64,000 nucleotides of DNA from Echinicola pacifica DSM 19836 (GTDB taxonomy: Bacteria > Bacteroidota > Bacteroidia > Cytophagales > Cyclobacteriaceae): contig NZ_KB890754.1 in NCBI RefSeq assembly GCF_000373245.1, positions 342,558 to 406,557 on the forward strand, read 5' to 3'. The position numbers were made by a program, and so were the translations under genes. This document shows positions 25,925 through 35,106 of this stretch, piece by piece. A model generated the notes under the pieces. That model worked only from the letters and a program-made list of their open reading frames with translations. It searched no databases and was not told the origin of the DNA. Every line of letters begins with the position of its first letter. Positions within the stretch are counted from its first letter, which is position 1.

Positions 25925-26797
25925 ATGAAAGCCAAATTATTAGAAAGAAAAAGCCCCTTTGATCGCTCCTTCATGGTAGCCAGGCATTCGTATCCCTATT
26001 TCCTGGATGTATGGCATTATCATAGTGAAATTGAGTTGGTTTATATTACCAAAAGTCAAGGTACGCGGTTTATTGGCGATAGCATTGAGCCTTTTGTGGA
26101 AGGGGATCTAATAATGATTGGTGAAAACCTTCCCCATCTATGGCAAAATGATCCTGCCTTTTTTAAAGAAAAGCAGGAGGGAAGTGCTGAAGCTTATACC
26201 GTTCACTTCAAAAGAGATTTTGCAGGGAAGGAATTCATGGATTTACCCGAACTGAAATCTATCAGTAAGCTGCTAGACCGAGCCACCAACGGGCTGAAGT
26301 TTGAGGGGAAAGCTAGAGAGCTGGCTTTTGAATATATGGATCGCTTGTTTTTGGCTGAGGGGGTGGTACGGTTTAATCTTCTCATCGAATTTTTGGCAGT
26401 TTTGGCTGATGAAACTGATTGCCAAACCTTAAGCACGGATGGTTTTCTGCTGCCTTTGCACAGCACCGGCGATGATAGAGTGGATAAGGTATATTCTTTT
26501 ACTTTTAATAATTTCAAGAGAAATATCCCTTTGGAAGAGGTGGCAGAATTGGTGCATCTAAACCCGACCGCTTTTTGCAGGTATTTTAAGAAATCTACTA
26601 AGAAGACTTATTCTAGATTTTTGAATGAAATAAGAGTTGGCTATGCCTGTAAACTTCTAATCGAGGAGAAACTAAATATCTCCGAAGTGGGCTATGAATG
26701 TGGCTTTAATAACCTATCGAATTTCAATCGACAGTTTAAGAATATAATGGATATTTCTCCATCTGAGTATTTGCGGAAACATAAGAAACACCGATAG
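25925..26797 (+). CDS. AraC family transcriptional regulator
   Basis: A 290-residue regulator with an N-terminal cupin sensor domain, seen in DVWHYHSEIELVYITKSQGTRFIGD and GDLIMIGENLPHLW. The C-terminal pair of helix-turn-helix motifs comes after residue 190 (LEEVAELVHLNPTAFCRYFKK and ISEVGYECGFNNLSNFNRQFK). The start at 25925 (MKAKLLERK) is preferred because the 30 residues upstream look hydrophobic and random. Divergent placement next to L-fuconate dehydratase suggests that it activates the fucose genes in response to fucose or a pathway intermediate. Confidence 0.9.
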   Translation: MKAKLLERKSPFDRSFMVARHSYPYFLDVWHYHSEIELVYITKSQGTRFIGDSIEPFVEGDLIMIGENLPHLWQNDPAFFKEKQEGSAEAYTVHFKRDFAGKEFMDLPELKSISKLLDRATNGLKFEGKARELAFEYMDRLFLAEGVVRFNLLIEFLAVLADETDCQTLSTDGFLLPLHSTGDDRVDKVYSFTFNNFKRNIPLEEVAELVHLNPTAFCRYFKKSTKKTYSRFLNEIRVGYACKLLIEEKLNISEVGYECGFNNLSNFNRQFKNIMDISPSEYLRKHKKHR

Positions 26798-26866
26798 TAT
26801 TTCATTGTTTCGGATAAAATTTCCCTTAGAATAAATACATGATAATAGGAGTAATCAAAGAGCCCA

Positions 26867-27763
26867 TCAGTGGTGGTGATGCTCTTCCTTGGTTTCCAGC
26901 ATCGCACAAGGTTCATCAGGAAGCTCCACTTCTATAGTATGGTGGGAGAATGGATAGCTTTTGAGGAGACTACGCAGGTTGCTTTTCAGGTTCATGATAT
27001 CCTGTAAGGAATCGACTTCTTTTAGCTTTATATGCGCGGTAAACACATGTTTTTCACCATCCAACGACCATATGTGTACATGGTGAAGGGATTCCACGCA
27101 TTTTAAGGCGAGAATTTTACTATGGATTTCTGCTTCATTTATTTCCTTTGGGCTGGCTTGCAAGAAGATCATAAGTGTTTCGCGAAGCCTTTTGAGGACA
27201 TTATATAGGATATACAGTGTGATAGCAATGGATAAAGCGGGGTCGATGTAAGGGCTATCCACAAACATCATAATGATAGAAGCTACCAATACTGCCGCCC
27301 AGCCTAATACGTCTTCGATAAGATGCCAGCTGATGACTTTTTCGTTCAGGGTCTTGCCATGGCTCAGTTTAAAAGCTGCATAGCCATTTACCGCCACCCC
27401 AATGATAGCAAATATAAACATTCCTTGGGCGTCAGAGCTTTCGGGATGAATGATCCTATCAATCGCCTCACGAATCACAAACGCCGAGCCTCCCAAAAGG
27501 ATAAGGCTATTGATGAGGGCACCAAGAAGAGAAAAACGCTTATATCCAAAAGTGAAGGTCTGCGTGGCTTCCTTATTGGACTTATGCGCCAAATACCAGC
27601 TGATCCCTAGAGATATGCTGTCGCCAAGGTCATGAAGGGCATCCGAGATGATCGCAATACTATTGACAAACATCCCTCCAATAAACTCCAGAATGGTAAA
27701 TCCCAGGTTGAGGAAGAAGGCGAGTTTTATGTTTTTATGGCTGTGATGGTGATCGTGAGACAT
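26867..27763 (-). CDS. Cation diffusion facilitator family transporter
   Basis: A 298-residue CDF transporter that would export divalent metals such as Zn in exchange for protons. Six membrane helices are expected. The His-rich N-terminus MSHDHHHSH and C-terminus KEEHHHH can bind metal. SDALHDLGDSISLG contains the transport-site His and Asp residues of helix II, and the partner helix V carries HLIEDVLGW. The cytosolic C-terminal domain includes HVHIWSLDGEKHVFTAHI. The internal ATG at 27763 is chosen over one 18 codons upstream. It converges with the AraC gene. Confidence 0.92.
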   Translation of the reverse strand: MSHDHHHSHKNIKLAFFLNLGFTILEFIGGMFVNSIAIISDALHDLGDSISLGISWYLAHKSNKEATQTFTFGYKRFSLLGALINSLILLGGSAFVIREAIDRIIHPESSDAQGMFIFAIIGVAVNGYAAFKLSHGKTLNEKVISWHLIEDVLGWAAVLVASIIMMFVDSPYIDPALSIAITLYILYNVLKRLRETLMIFLQASPKEINEAEIHSKILALKCVESLHHVHIWSLDGEKHVFTAHIKLKEVDSLQDIMNLKSNLRSLLKSYPFSHHTIEVELPDEPCAMLETKEEHHHH

Positions 27764-27950
27764 TGGCTTCGGAAAATTAGTGCTATGACCAAATTTACTG
27801 CGAAAATGATTCCACACCGTTGCATAATGGGTATTTGTACCCAGAATCGGTAATTAATTTATGGTTAAAACTCCTAATAATGATTCAGTTGCCTTGCCTA
27901 TAGCGAAGAGGCCTAAAATTCCCTATTGTATTTTTTTAATGATTAGGGTT

Positions 27951-28955
27951 TTACCTTGCGATTTTATAGAGTTTGAAGACCAGGTCCACCACTCTATTGG
28001 CATAGCCGGATTCATTATCATACCAAGCGATGACCTTGATAAAATTGCCATTGACTACTGTCAATTGGGAATCGAATATGCAGGAATGGGGATTACCGAT
28101 AATATCAGCAGAGACTAAGGGGTCTTCGGTGTATTCGAGGATGCCCTTATAGTCATTTTGCGCATGGTGCTTCATGAGTTCGTTGACTTGCTCCGTGCTG
28201 GTGGGTTGATCAAGGATGGCATTGATCTCGGTGAGGCTTCCATCCGGAACGGGGACCCGATAAGCCATAGCATGGAGTTTTCCTTGAAGCTTAGGCAGGA
28301 CGAGCTCCACTGCTTTGGCGGCATTGGTGGTAGTGGGGATGATGGACAGGGCGGCTGCACGGGCACGTCTGAGGTCTCGGTGAGGAGCATCCTGGAGGTT
28401 TTGGTCTGCGGTGTAGCTATGCACGGTGGAAACAAAGGCTTTTTGAAGACCAAATTGATCATCAAGGATCTTCACCATAGGAGCAAGGCAGTTGGTGGTG
28501 CAGGAGGCATTGGAGATGATGGTCTCGTCACCCTTGAGTATAGGGTCGTTGACGCCCAGTACGACCGTGGGTACCTCGCCCACTGCTGGAGCAGAGATGA
28601 TGACCCTGTTTGCTCCTGCTGTTAGATGTCCTTCGGCTTTGTCTTTGGAGACAAATCGTCCCGTACATTCGATGACTATATCAATCCCAAGTTCCTTCCA
28701 GGGGAGCTGCTCAGGGGAGGTTTTACCATAGACATTCACTTTATGCCCATTGATGATGATATGGTCATCTGCGGACTGTACCTGATGATCCCAGCGGCCA
28801 TGGATGGAGTCATATTTTAGCAAATGGCACAGATTCGAAATTTCCATGAGGTCATTTATAGCAAGTACCTCCACGGCGGGATTTTGCTGAAGCAGTTTAA
28901 ATACATACCGGCCAATTCTGCCAAAACCATTGATAGCCACCTTTATTTTAGTCAT
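27951..28955 (-). CDS. gap: Glyceraldehyde-3-phosphate dehydrogenase
   Basis: A 334-residue glycolytic enzyme. The NAD-binding motif INGFGRIGR starts at residue 8. The active-site Cys lies in SNASCTTNCLAP near residue 152. TADQNLQDAPHRDLRRARAA and the end WYDNESGYANRVVDL are also canonical. It oxidises glyceraldehyde 3-phosphate with phosphate and NAD to 1,3-bisphosphoglycerate. It is monocistronic here, with the tRNA-Glu pair divergent upstream. Codon use is that of a well-expressed gene. Confidence 0.96.
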   Translation of the reverse strand: MTKIKVAINGFGRIGRYVFKLLQQNPAVEVLAINDLMEISNLCHLLKYDSIHGRWDHQVQSADDHIIINGHKVNVYGKTSPEQLPWKELGIDIVIECTGRFVSKDKAEGHLTAGANRVIISAPAVGEVPTVVLGVNDPILKGDETIISNASCTTNCLAPMVKILDDQFGLQKAFVSTVHSYTADQNLQDAPHRDLRRARAAALSIIPTTTNAAKAVELVLPKLQGKLHAMAYRVPVPDGSLTEINAILDQPTSTEQVNELMKHHAQNDYKGILEYTEDPLVSADIIGNPHSCIFDSQLTVVNGNFIKVIAWYDNESGYANRVVDLVFKLYKIAR

Positions 28956-29088
28956 CCTTTTAATCGTTATTGGGTTAGTAATTCCAAAGGGTGAATTTAC
29001 AAAAGTCCCGCGGTTTTGCCTAAAGTGTTATTTTTTTAGGCTCATAATCAGGAATTTGGGATTAAAAACAGAATATTTTTTGGCAGGG

Positions 29089-29120
29089 TTTTGTATTGTA
29101 AATTTAAGCCTCTATATTTG
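29089..29120 (+). promoter_or_regulatory. Bacteroidota-type promoter of the tRNA-Glu pair
   Basis: TTTTG (29089-29093), a 19-base spacer and TATATTTG (29113-29120) match the phylum consensus TTTG-N19-TAnnTTTG exactly. The first tRNA begins 38 bases downstream. Confidence 0.8.
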
Positions 29121-29158
29121 CATCACCTTACAGAAAGGCAAGGAAATAAAAACAAAAT

Positions 29159-29230
29159 GGTCCGTTCGTCTAGGGGTTAGGACGTATCCCTTTCACGGAT
29201 GAAACACGGGTTCGATTCCCGTACGGACTA
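29159..29230 (+). tRNA. tRNA-Glu(TTC), copy 1
   Basis: A 72-base cloverleaf. The acceptor stem is GGTCCGT with ACGGACT (one G-T pair), the D arm is TCGTCTAGGGGTTAGGACG, the anticodon loop is CTTTCAC with TTC as anticodon, and the T arm is CGGGTTCGATTCCCG. CCA follows directly in the genome for this copy. Confidence 0.95.
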
Positions 29231-29262
29231 CCATCTTGATACCTTGTCTTTCTGTTTTACAT

Positions 29263-29334
29263 GGTCCGTTCGTCTAGGGGTTAGGACGTATCCCTTTCAC
29301 GGATGAAACACGGGTTCGATTCCCGTACGGACTA
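29263..29334 (+). tRNA. tRNA-Glu(TTC), copy 2
   Basis: Identical to copy 1 over all 72 bases and 104 bases downstream. The genome does not encode CCA here (CTA follows), so CCA must be added by nucleotidyltransferase. Shared transcription from the promoter at 29089 and the terminator at 29424 is likely. Confidence 0.95.
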
Positions 29335-29423
29335 CTAACAAAAGTGATGTTTTCATCATTTTCTGATTGCTTCATAGCATGATGAATTTTTGTTTTATGG
29401 TTGTTAGTGGTTAAAGTGAATGG

Positions 29424-29458
29424 AAAAGCCTCGTGACATTGTTACGAGGCTTTTTTTA
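29424..29458 (+). terminator. Terminator of tRNA-Glu transcript
   Basis: AAAAGCCTCGT pairs with ACGAGGCTTTT across a 9-base loop and ends in seven T. It may also serve the convergent SGNH gene, whose stop is at 29480. Confidence 0.85.
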
Positions 29459-29479
29459 TTTTATAGCAGCAGAGAAATT

Positions 29480-30952
29480 TTACCTGACCACAGGAAGGTC
29501 ATTTCCGATATAGGCATTAGGATTAATTTTTAGAATATTGGCCTGCCACTTAGCATTGATCCCATCGATTACCAGATTGGTGATGAAAGCATGAGCACGG
29601 CCATTTGGATGGATGCCATCGGTGGAGATACCACCATTTGGAGGGACAATGCTCGCATTTAGACTTACCCCATTAGATTTGATCGTGCCAGCAGCTACTT
29701 CCTGCATAAAAGCGGCGATGTCCACCAGAATTAGTCGGTCTTGATGTGCACTTACCGCTGCGGCGATATAACCATTGAAAGTGCTGATTTTGGTATTGAC
29801 CTGCACCTGCTCATCAGGAATAAGTATATAGCTGTCTTCTACGGGGAAACTCAGCCCTCGTTGGCCATTAGGATAATCTGCTGAAGGCTGGCCTAAGGCT
29901 TGCGACAGTGGAAGCGTGGTTTTATCGGTTTTCTTACTTTGTCGTATCGAGGGCAGACCCAAGGCCGTCAGATTTGTCAATGATTCATCTTCTATCACAA
30001 AAGAATTGTTTCCAGCGATGAATTCAATAGTCCGATAATTCTTCTCTTCTTCACTTATAAAACCCGCAAGCAGTGCCTGGCCCAGTCCTGCATTATAGGC
30101 AGTGTACCCTTGATTCAGCTGATTAGCTTCTGCCTGAGTCAGTGGAATAGCATTATAAGGAACTAGATTGAAATAGGGTAGAGTTTCTATGCCTGGGATG
30201 TTCATCACCACTCCATTAGCGCTCTCATTTGCCGAAAGCAAGGTGTTAAGGGCTAAGGTGAGTCTTTCCTGAAAATCACTGTCTGAAGTAAGTATTGTGG
30301 GGTTAGCAGCTCCTGTGATGGCATAGCCCAAAACATCATTGGCGCCCAGCCAGAAAGTAAAAAAACTACCGCCATCAGCCAAAGCCATCGCCGCATCCCC
30401 GATTATGGTGGACTGCCCCGGAGCACTTGCAAATCGAGCATATAGTGGATTGTACGCCGCATTACTGGTGGAGGCAGGTCCACCGGTAAGTGGAGTCAGC
30501 GCCTGACCTATGGTGATGCCAGGGACACCAAAATTATTTAAGCTAGCCTTATCACCCGTATAGGCACTAGGCAGGTCTCCCGCACCAATAGGTTGCGGGC
30601 CTATTGCTCCTGTCTGACTGTTAGTGACCAAGGTGAGTCTGCCTAAAGGCCCATTAGGCCCCATAGCAAAATAGCCGTTCTCAGAATTGATCGAGGGAAC
30701 ATTATAGGATCCACCACCCACCGCTTCCAACTGGGCAGCAAGGATGATGGCAAAAGAGTTTTGCTGGCTGCGATTGTACAGGGCCCCGTCCATAAGGCCT
30801 GCCGTGAGAGAGTTTCCCACATTGATCATCTTAGAGAAATCAGCATTACCAGGGCTGGGTTCATTGTCAGGGACCGCAGGGAATTCATATTGGCAGGAAA
30901 AGGCCAGGGCCGCCACTGCCGTAAGATATATCGTTTTATAATTGATAGTCAT
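29480..30952 (-). CDS. SGNH/GDSL hydrolase lipoprotein
   Basis: A 490-residue lipoprotein. The signal MTINYKTIYLTAVAALAFSC ends in a lipobox-like LAFSC, so the protein is probably anchored in the outer membrane. SGNH hydrolase blocks are seen: INVGNSLTAG with the nucleophile Ser near residue 48, FWLGANDVLGYA with the Asn, and DGIHPNGRAHAFI with the catalytic Asp and His. The family hydrolyses esters of lipids or carbohydrates. It lies 13 bases downstream of a TonB-dependent receptor gene, a pairing common in Bacteroidota. This suggests that the two handle one substrate. Confidence 0.9.
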   Translation of the reverse strand: MTINYKTIYLTAVAALAFSCQYEFPAVPDNEPSPGNADFSKMINVGNSLTAGLMDGALYNRSQQNSFAIILAAQLEAVGGGSYNVPSINSENGYFAMGPNGPLGRLTLVTNSQTGAIGPQPIGAGDLPSAYTGDKASLNNFGVPGITIGQALTPLTGGPASTSNAAYNPLYARFASAPGQSTIIGDAAMALADGGSFFTFWLGANDVLGYAITGAANPTILTSDSDFQERLTLALNTLLSANESANGVVMNIPGIETLPYFNLVPYNAIPLTQAEANQLNQGYTAYNAGLGQALLAGFISEEEKNYRTIEFIAGNNSFVIEDESLTNLTALGLPSIRQSKKTDKTTLPLSQALGQPSADYPNGQRGLSFPVEDSYILIPDEQVQVNTKISTFNGYIAAAVSAHQDRLILVDIAAFMQEVAAGTIKSNGVSLNASIVPPNGGISTDGIHPNGRAHAFITNLVIDGINAKWQANILKINPNAYIGNDLPVVR

Positions 30953-30965
30953 GGTCGATTTGGGT

Positions 30966-33851
30966 TTAGTTCAGGAGTTCATCAAAAGTGATGCTGATAT
31001 AATATATAGCTCCAGTGGATGGGCCGCCATAATTAAGGAAATACCTCTTATTTAAGATATCCGAGCCACCCAATTTGAAAATTGATTTAAGAGATTTTAC
31101 CTTATAGCTCACCTGCGCATCGATGGTACCCACCGCTGGGACTTCGCCCACTGCAAAAGAAGACTCCCACATGAAAGCGGTTTGGTAACGGTAGGTGACG
31201 TTAAACCCTAGCTTGTCCGTTAGTTTTCGATTAGAGAGCATGAGGTTAAACTTATGTTCCGGCGTATTGAAATCAGCCAAAAAGCCTGGTTCGATTTCAG
31301 TTAGCAGTTTATTATAGTTGTAATTCCCGCCTATAGTATAGTTTTTTGGAAGATTATAGGTAAGTCCAAGAGCAGCTCCGTGCGCTTCCACAGAGTGATC
31401 CACTAGGTTGGTATAGGTTTGGTAAGTGTTCTCCTGTCCCGGAATGGTGATAGGAGTCAGCAGGGAAGGAGCATTTACAGCATTGATAGCGGCCTGGTCA
31501 CTATTGGCTGGCATTGGATATACTGGCCCCGGAGCTTTTCTGACAGCGGTTTGTGTGATGAAATCATTATAGCTATTATAATAATATGCAAAATCTATCA
31601 ATAACTTGTTTTCCGCAAGCAGGCCTTTATAGCCTATTTCTATGGACTTCACCTGCTCTGGTCTTAGCTCTGGAAGGTCGTTCACAGGGACCAGCTTACT
31701 GGTGGCTGCAGGATCCACGGGGCTGAGGCCAGTTCCTACTTCCGCAATATAGTCGTTGACCGAGTTTAAAGAGAAGGCATTTTCGAAGACATTATACTTC
31801 TCACGATAATACGGTAAACCACCGATAAGCCTTGCAGATACCACATTGAGGTCAATGTGCTGCCCCTGGGTGGTGGGCATTCTGAAGCCTGTCTGATAGC
31901 TAAGTCGGATATTGCTCTGTCCCTGGGTGAATACTGCTGCGATTCGCGGGTTTACCTGACCTTTGAAATTTTCATTTTTGTCATACCTCAAGGAGGCCAT
32001 AAGTTTTAGTCGGTCATCCATTACCGTCTTTGATCCTTGGGTAAAAGCACCAAACTCTGAGATGCTGATCTCATTGCCATCCACATCGGCGAATATCGTC
32101 CCTTGGGAATTAAGTTCGTAAAGTCTATAGCTAGCGCCTACCTGGAGGTCAAGAAAATCTATTTCGTTTTTGAAATTATATTGGCCTTCGGCCATATACA
32201 TTCTGGAGCGATCATTAAATAAAGAACCTGAGGGGATATAGTCAGCCTTGATTTCTGCTGCTGCATTATCAAATTCCGCAGTGCCAGGCACAAATCTACC
32301 CTGGTCGGCGGCAGCTCTCGCCGCCTGGTGAGCAGCTGCTTGCTGGTCGATCGTCCCAAGGCTACCCGGTGCCACTCCCTGTTGTGCCAGAGCTCCCATA
32401 TATGTCAGGGTGTATTCTCCAAACCAGGTGCTATTGTCCTTCCAAGTGTCATTGATCCTCACCCCGGTAAGGTCAGCAATAAAGGAACTTCCTGAATTCT
32501 CCCGAGTGGTATATACTCGTGCAAAGAAATTGTCACCAGTAAGTTCCAACTTATGTTGCGAAATCTCAAATTCTGATAGGGAGTACCTTTGCGAACCCGT
32601 GTACACGGAGGTTCCAGCGCCATAGTTGAGGGTATAGGATAGTTCTGCCTTATCATTGATCCGGTAGTGAAGGGCGGCGTTCACCTTATTGGTGGCGGCA
32701 CCATAATCGACAAGATACTGCTCCTCATATCCAGTTCTGGATACCACCTGATCGGGGATACTGGCTATATATCCGCCTATCCCCAAGGCTTGAGCAGTGT
32801 TTTGGATGCTGCTTACATTTCTAAGTAGGCCAATATTATTTGATACCTCATCCCCGAAAATATGCACTCTATTGGCACCTGGATTGGTAGGAAGGTCTCC
32901 TTGGCTTCGTTCGTTTAGGTCGGAATAGTTGGTGCCATACCAGTCCTCCGCACGGAGAAATGAGGCGTTGATTTTGAAAGCCCATTTATTATTGAAAGCT
33001 TTTGCATAGCGGATGGCCGCTTCATACAGAGGCTGGGCACTTTGAGGCTCACCGGGCTGGCCATTGATATGATTTAAGCCTTGCTTATAATAAGCACTGA
33101 GGCCTTGGTAATCAAAAGGGTTTTTGCTGTTGACCAGAAGTATGCCGTTGAAGGCGTTAGGGCCATAGAGGGCAGAAGAGGCACCAGGAATAAATTCTAC
33201 ACTTTCTACATCCAGTTCAGAAGGACCGTTAAGATTACTGATAGGGAAGTTTAGCGCCGGAGCCTGAGTATCCATCCCGTCCGTAAGCTGGACAAAACGA
33301 GTATTGCCCGTGGAATTAAACCCGCGGGCGTTGAGGATTTGGAAATTAATGGAGGAGGAGGTGACATCCACTCCCTTGAGATTGGCGATCGCCTTATAAT
33401 AACTGTCGCTGGCTCCCTCTCTAATGGCTAGAATATCCATCTTCTCGATCGATACCGGAGAGGTCAAGATGCTCTCTTCCACACGGGAGGCAGAAACTAC
33501 CACCTCTTGGCCAAGAAGGGTTTGCTCTACCAGTTGGATTTTTAAAGGCTGAGGCTGACTAGAACTAATGTCAATTTCCTTGCTTGCGTATCCCACCATG
33601 GAGATGATTAGGGTAAGTGGGGGCGCCTGCTGTACGGTTAGAGAAAAGTTGCCGTCCAGGTCGGTGATCGTTCCGATGACTTTCCCTTTTACCAGAATAT
33701 TTACCCCTATGAGGGTCTCCTTGGTGGTTTCATCAGTGATCGTTCCTTTTATCGTAGTTTCTTGTGCCCATCCGGGCAGGGCGGCGGAGATTATTAGCAT
33801 TATGACTAATAAATATCGGAACCACCGCGAAGGCTGTAGGACTATAATCAT
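30966..33851 (-). CDS. TonB-dependent receptor with carboxypeptidase-regulatory domain
   Basis: A 961-residue outer-membrane receptor. It has a signal peptide (ending PGWAQ near residue 29) and a carboxypeptidase-regulatory-like domain at about 32-112 (GVNILVKGKVIGTITDLDGNF). The plug domain starts near 115 (VVVSASRVEESI, LNARGF, VEFIPGASSALYGPNAFNGILL). A beta-barrel follows and ends in the aromatic-rich YISITFDELLN. It would import a TonB-energised ligand. No SusD partner follows; instead the next gene is an SGNH lipoprotein, which suggests a lipid-like or ester substrate. Confidence 0.92.
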   Translation of the reverse strand: MIIVLQPSRWFRYLLVIMLIISAALPGWAQETTIKGTITDETTKETLIGVNILVKGKVIGTITDLDGNFSLTVQQAPPLTLIISMVGYASKEIDISSSQPQPLKIQLVEQTLLGQEVVVSASRVEESILTSPVSIEKMDILAIREGASDSYYKAIANLKGVDVTSSSINFQILNARGFNSTGNTRFVQLTDGMDTQAPALNFPISNLNGPSELDVESVEFIPGASSALYGPNAFNGILLVNSKNPFDYQGLSAYYKQGLNHINGQPGEPQSAQPLYEAAIRYAKAFNNKWAFKINASFLRAEDWYGTNYSDLNERSQGDLPTNPGANRVHIFGDEVSNNIGLLRNVSSIQNTAQALGIGGYIASIPDQVVSRTGYEEQYLVDYGAATNKVNAALHYRINDKAELSYTLNYGAGTSVYTGSQRYSLSEFEISQHKLELTGDNFFARVYTTRENSGSSFIADLTGVRINDTWKDNSTWFGEYTLTYMGALAQQGVAPGSLGTIDQQAAAHQAARAAADQGRFVPGTAEFDNAAAEIKADYIPSGSLFNDRSRMYMAEGQYNFKNEIDFLDLQVGASYRLYELNSQGTIFADVDGNEISISEFGAFTQGSKTVMDDRLKLMASLRYDKNENFKGQVNPRIAAVFTQGQSNIRLSYQTGFRMPTTQGQHIDLNVVSARLIGGLPYYREKYNVFENAFSLNSVNDYIAEVGTGLSPVDPAATSKLVPVNDLPELRPEQVKSIEIGYKGLLAENKLLIDFAYYYNSYNDFITQTAVRKAPGPVYPMPANSDQAAINAVNAPSLLTPITIPGQENTYQTYTNLVDHSVEAHGAALGLTYNLPKNYTIGGNYNYNKLLTEIEPGFLADFNTPEHKFNLMLSNRKLTDKLGFNVTYRYQTAFMWESSFAVGEVPAVGTIDAQVSYKVKSLKSIFKLGGSDILNKRYFLNYGGPSTGAIYYISITFDELLN

Positions 33852-34402
33852 GGTATTTGGGTTTGTTTGGCTAATTGCATTTAGCCTGATTTCGGGCTAA
33901 ATACCATTTTAATATAAGGTAAAAAATCCAATTAAATAGACTAAGCCTAATAATATTGCGTTTGTTAATAATAAAAAAATACTTGGCCATATGGCTAAAG
34001 TTGAAAACAAGTGAAGTGCTTTTGGTTAATTCCTTAATCTATCCTGCCGCTAGCTTTCTTATCCGCACTTTGACCACCAAAAACCACCAATTAAGGGCTT
34101 AGCTATAATAAATAATGCCTTCCCATCTATTTTCGCTGACATTCCTTGGTATAGTTATGCTAATGGTCATGGATAGATCTATTTAATACCAAAAGGATTT
34201 ATTCAAATACAATTAATATTGTTTTATATTCAAAAAATATAATTTAAAATATCCGATGTAAATAAATAAGTAGTTTAGTAATCAAGTACTTTTAGCTGTT
34301 TAATCTATCGATTTCCTTAAGAGCCATTTCAAGCCCTACCGTCTCTAAATCAGTCTGTTAAAATGAACTTCCGGCATGCAGAAATGCATTGAGGAATCCC
34401 AA

Positions 34403-34609
34403 TTAGTGACAGTGCGTTTTTCCCGGGTCACTTTTGAGCAGTTTGGTAATAACTCCCATAAGAATCGTAAAGCTGTCGCGTCCGACCGAACCCTTATATT
34501 TGCCTAATCTGCGATGCCAGCGCCTTTGGTATTGTTTGGCAGGATAATGAAAATTCAGTAAGCCAAGATGATCTCTGTATGCTGGAGATAGGTAATTACT
34601 GCCAGGGAC
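34403..34609 (-). pseudogene. Possible gene remnant downstream of gldC
   Basis: A minus-strand frame stays open for about 68 codons with protein-like composition, reading in part SPAYRDHLGLLNFHYPAKQ then RRWHRRLGKYKGSVGRDS, and stops at 34403. There is no good start before an internal ATG. It begins just after the gldC terminator, in the same frame as gldC, whose own stop is at 34640. I recognise no family. It may be the 3' end of a lost gene. Confidence 0.3.
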
Positions 34610-34635
34610 AAAAAAAAACCGCTCTACGGCGGTTT
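34610..34635 (-). terminator. Terminator after gldC
   Basis: AAACCGC pairs with GCGGTTT over a 6-base loop; on the minus strand nine T follow. It begins 5 bases after the gldC stop. Confidence 0.85.
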
Positions 34636-34639
34636 CTAT

Positions 34640-34981
34640 TTATTTGGAGCTTTTATTCTCTTCATTTACGTGCTGTACGAGTCGGTCACATAATTCCTTG
34701 ATTTCTTCTGACATAAACTCATCGCCAGTGCTATTCAGAATAGTCTGTGCCATGCCTCCAAGGATGTCTATATAAAACCTCTTCATCTCGACCACAGACA
34801 TATCTTCTGTCCATAAGTCTATTCGCAAGGTGCTGTGATTCTGGTTGTCCCAAACATTCAAGCTGATGCTTTTAGTTTGTTCTACTCCTTCGCCTTCTTT
34901 ATCAGAAGCATCCCATTCGATGGTTTTTGGAAGGTTCTTTTCGTCTAGATTGATCTTAAAATTAATTTCAGAATTTTTCAT
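34640..34981 (-). CDS. gldC: Gliding motility protein GldC
   Basis: A 113-residue cytosolic protein matching GldC of Bacteroidota. It reads KINLDEKNLPKTIEWDASD, then SISLNVWDN, LRIDLWTEDMSVVEMKRFY and GGMAQTILNSTGDEFMSEEI, closely following the family pattern. GldC supports gliding motility and type 9 secretion functions, though it is not among the essential core. It is a lone gene here, with its own terminator. It is one of the better phylum markers in the window. Confidence 0.93.
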   Translation of the reverse strand: MKNSEINFKINLDEKNLPKTIEWDASDKEGEGVEQTKSISLNVWDNQNHSTLRIDLWTEDMSVVEMKRFYIDILGGMAQTILNSTGDEFMSEEIKELCDRLVQHVNEENKSSK

Positions 34982-35106
34982 TTTGGCAATTGAATTTGAA
35001 AATGCAAAACTACAAAACTATCCCCGTAGTTCCTTTATAATAATGGTAAAAGTCCAGTATGCTGATGATCAGTGGCCTAAGGTCGAAAAAAAAAGGGCCG
35101 AATTTC

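Larger units (their letters stand above)
33852..34639. other. 788-bp region without an intact gene
   Basis: The half next to the TonB receptor is AT-rich and should hold its promoter. The other half holds the open but start-less stretch 34403-34609 and the GldC terminator. No RNA family was recognised. Confidence 0.45.
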
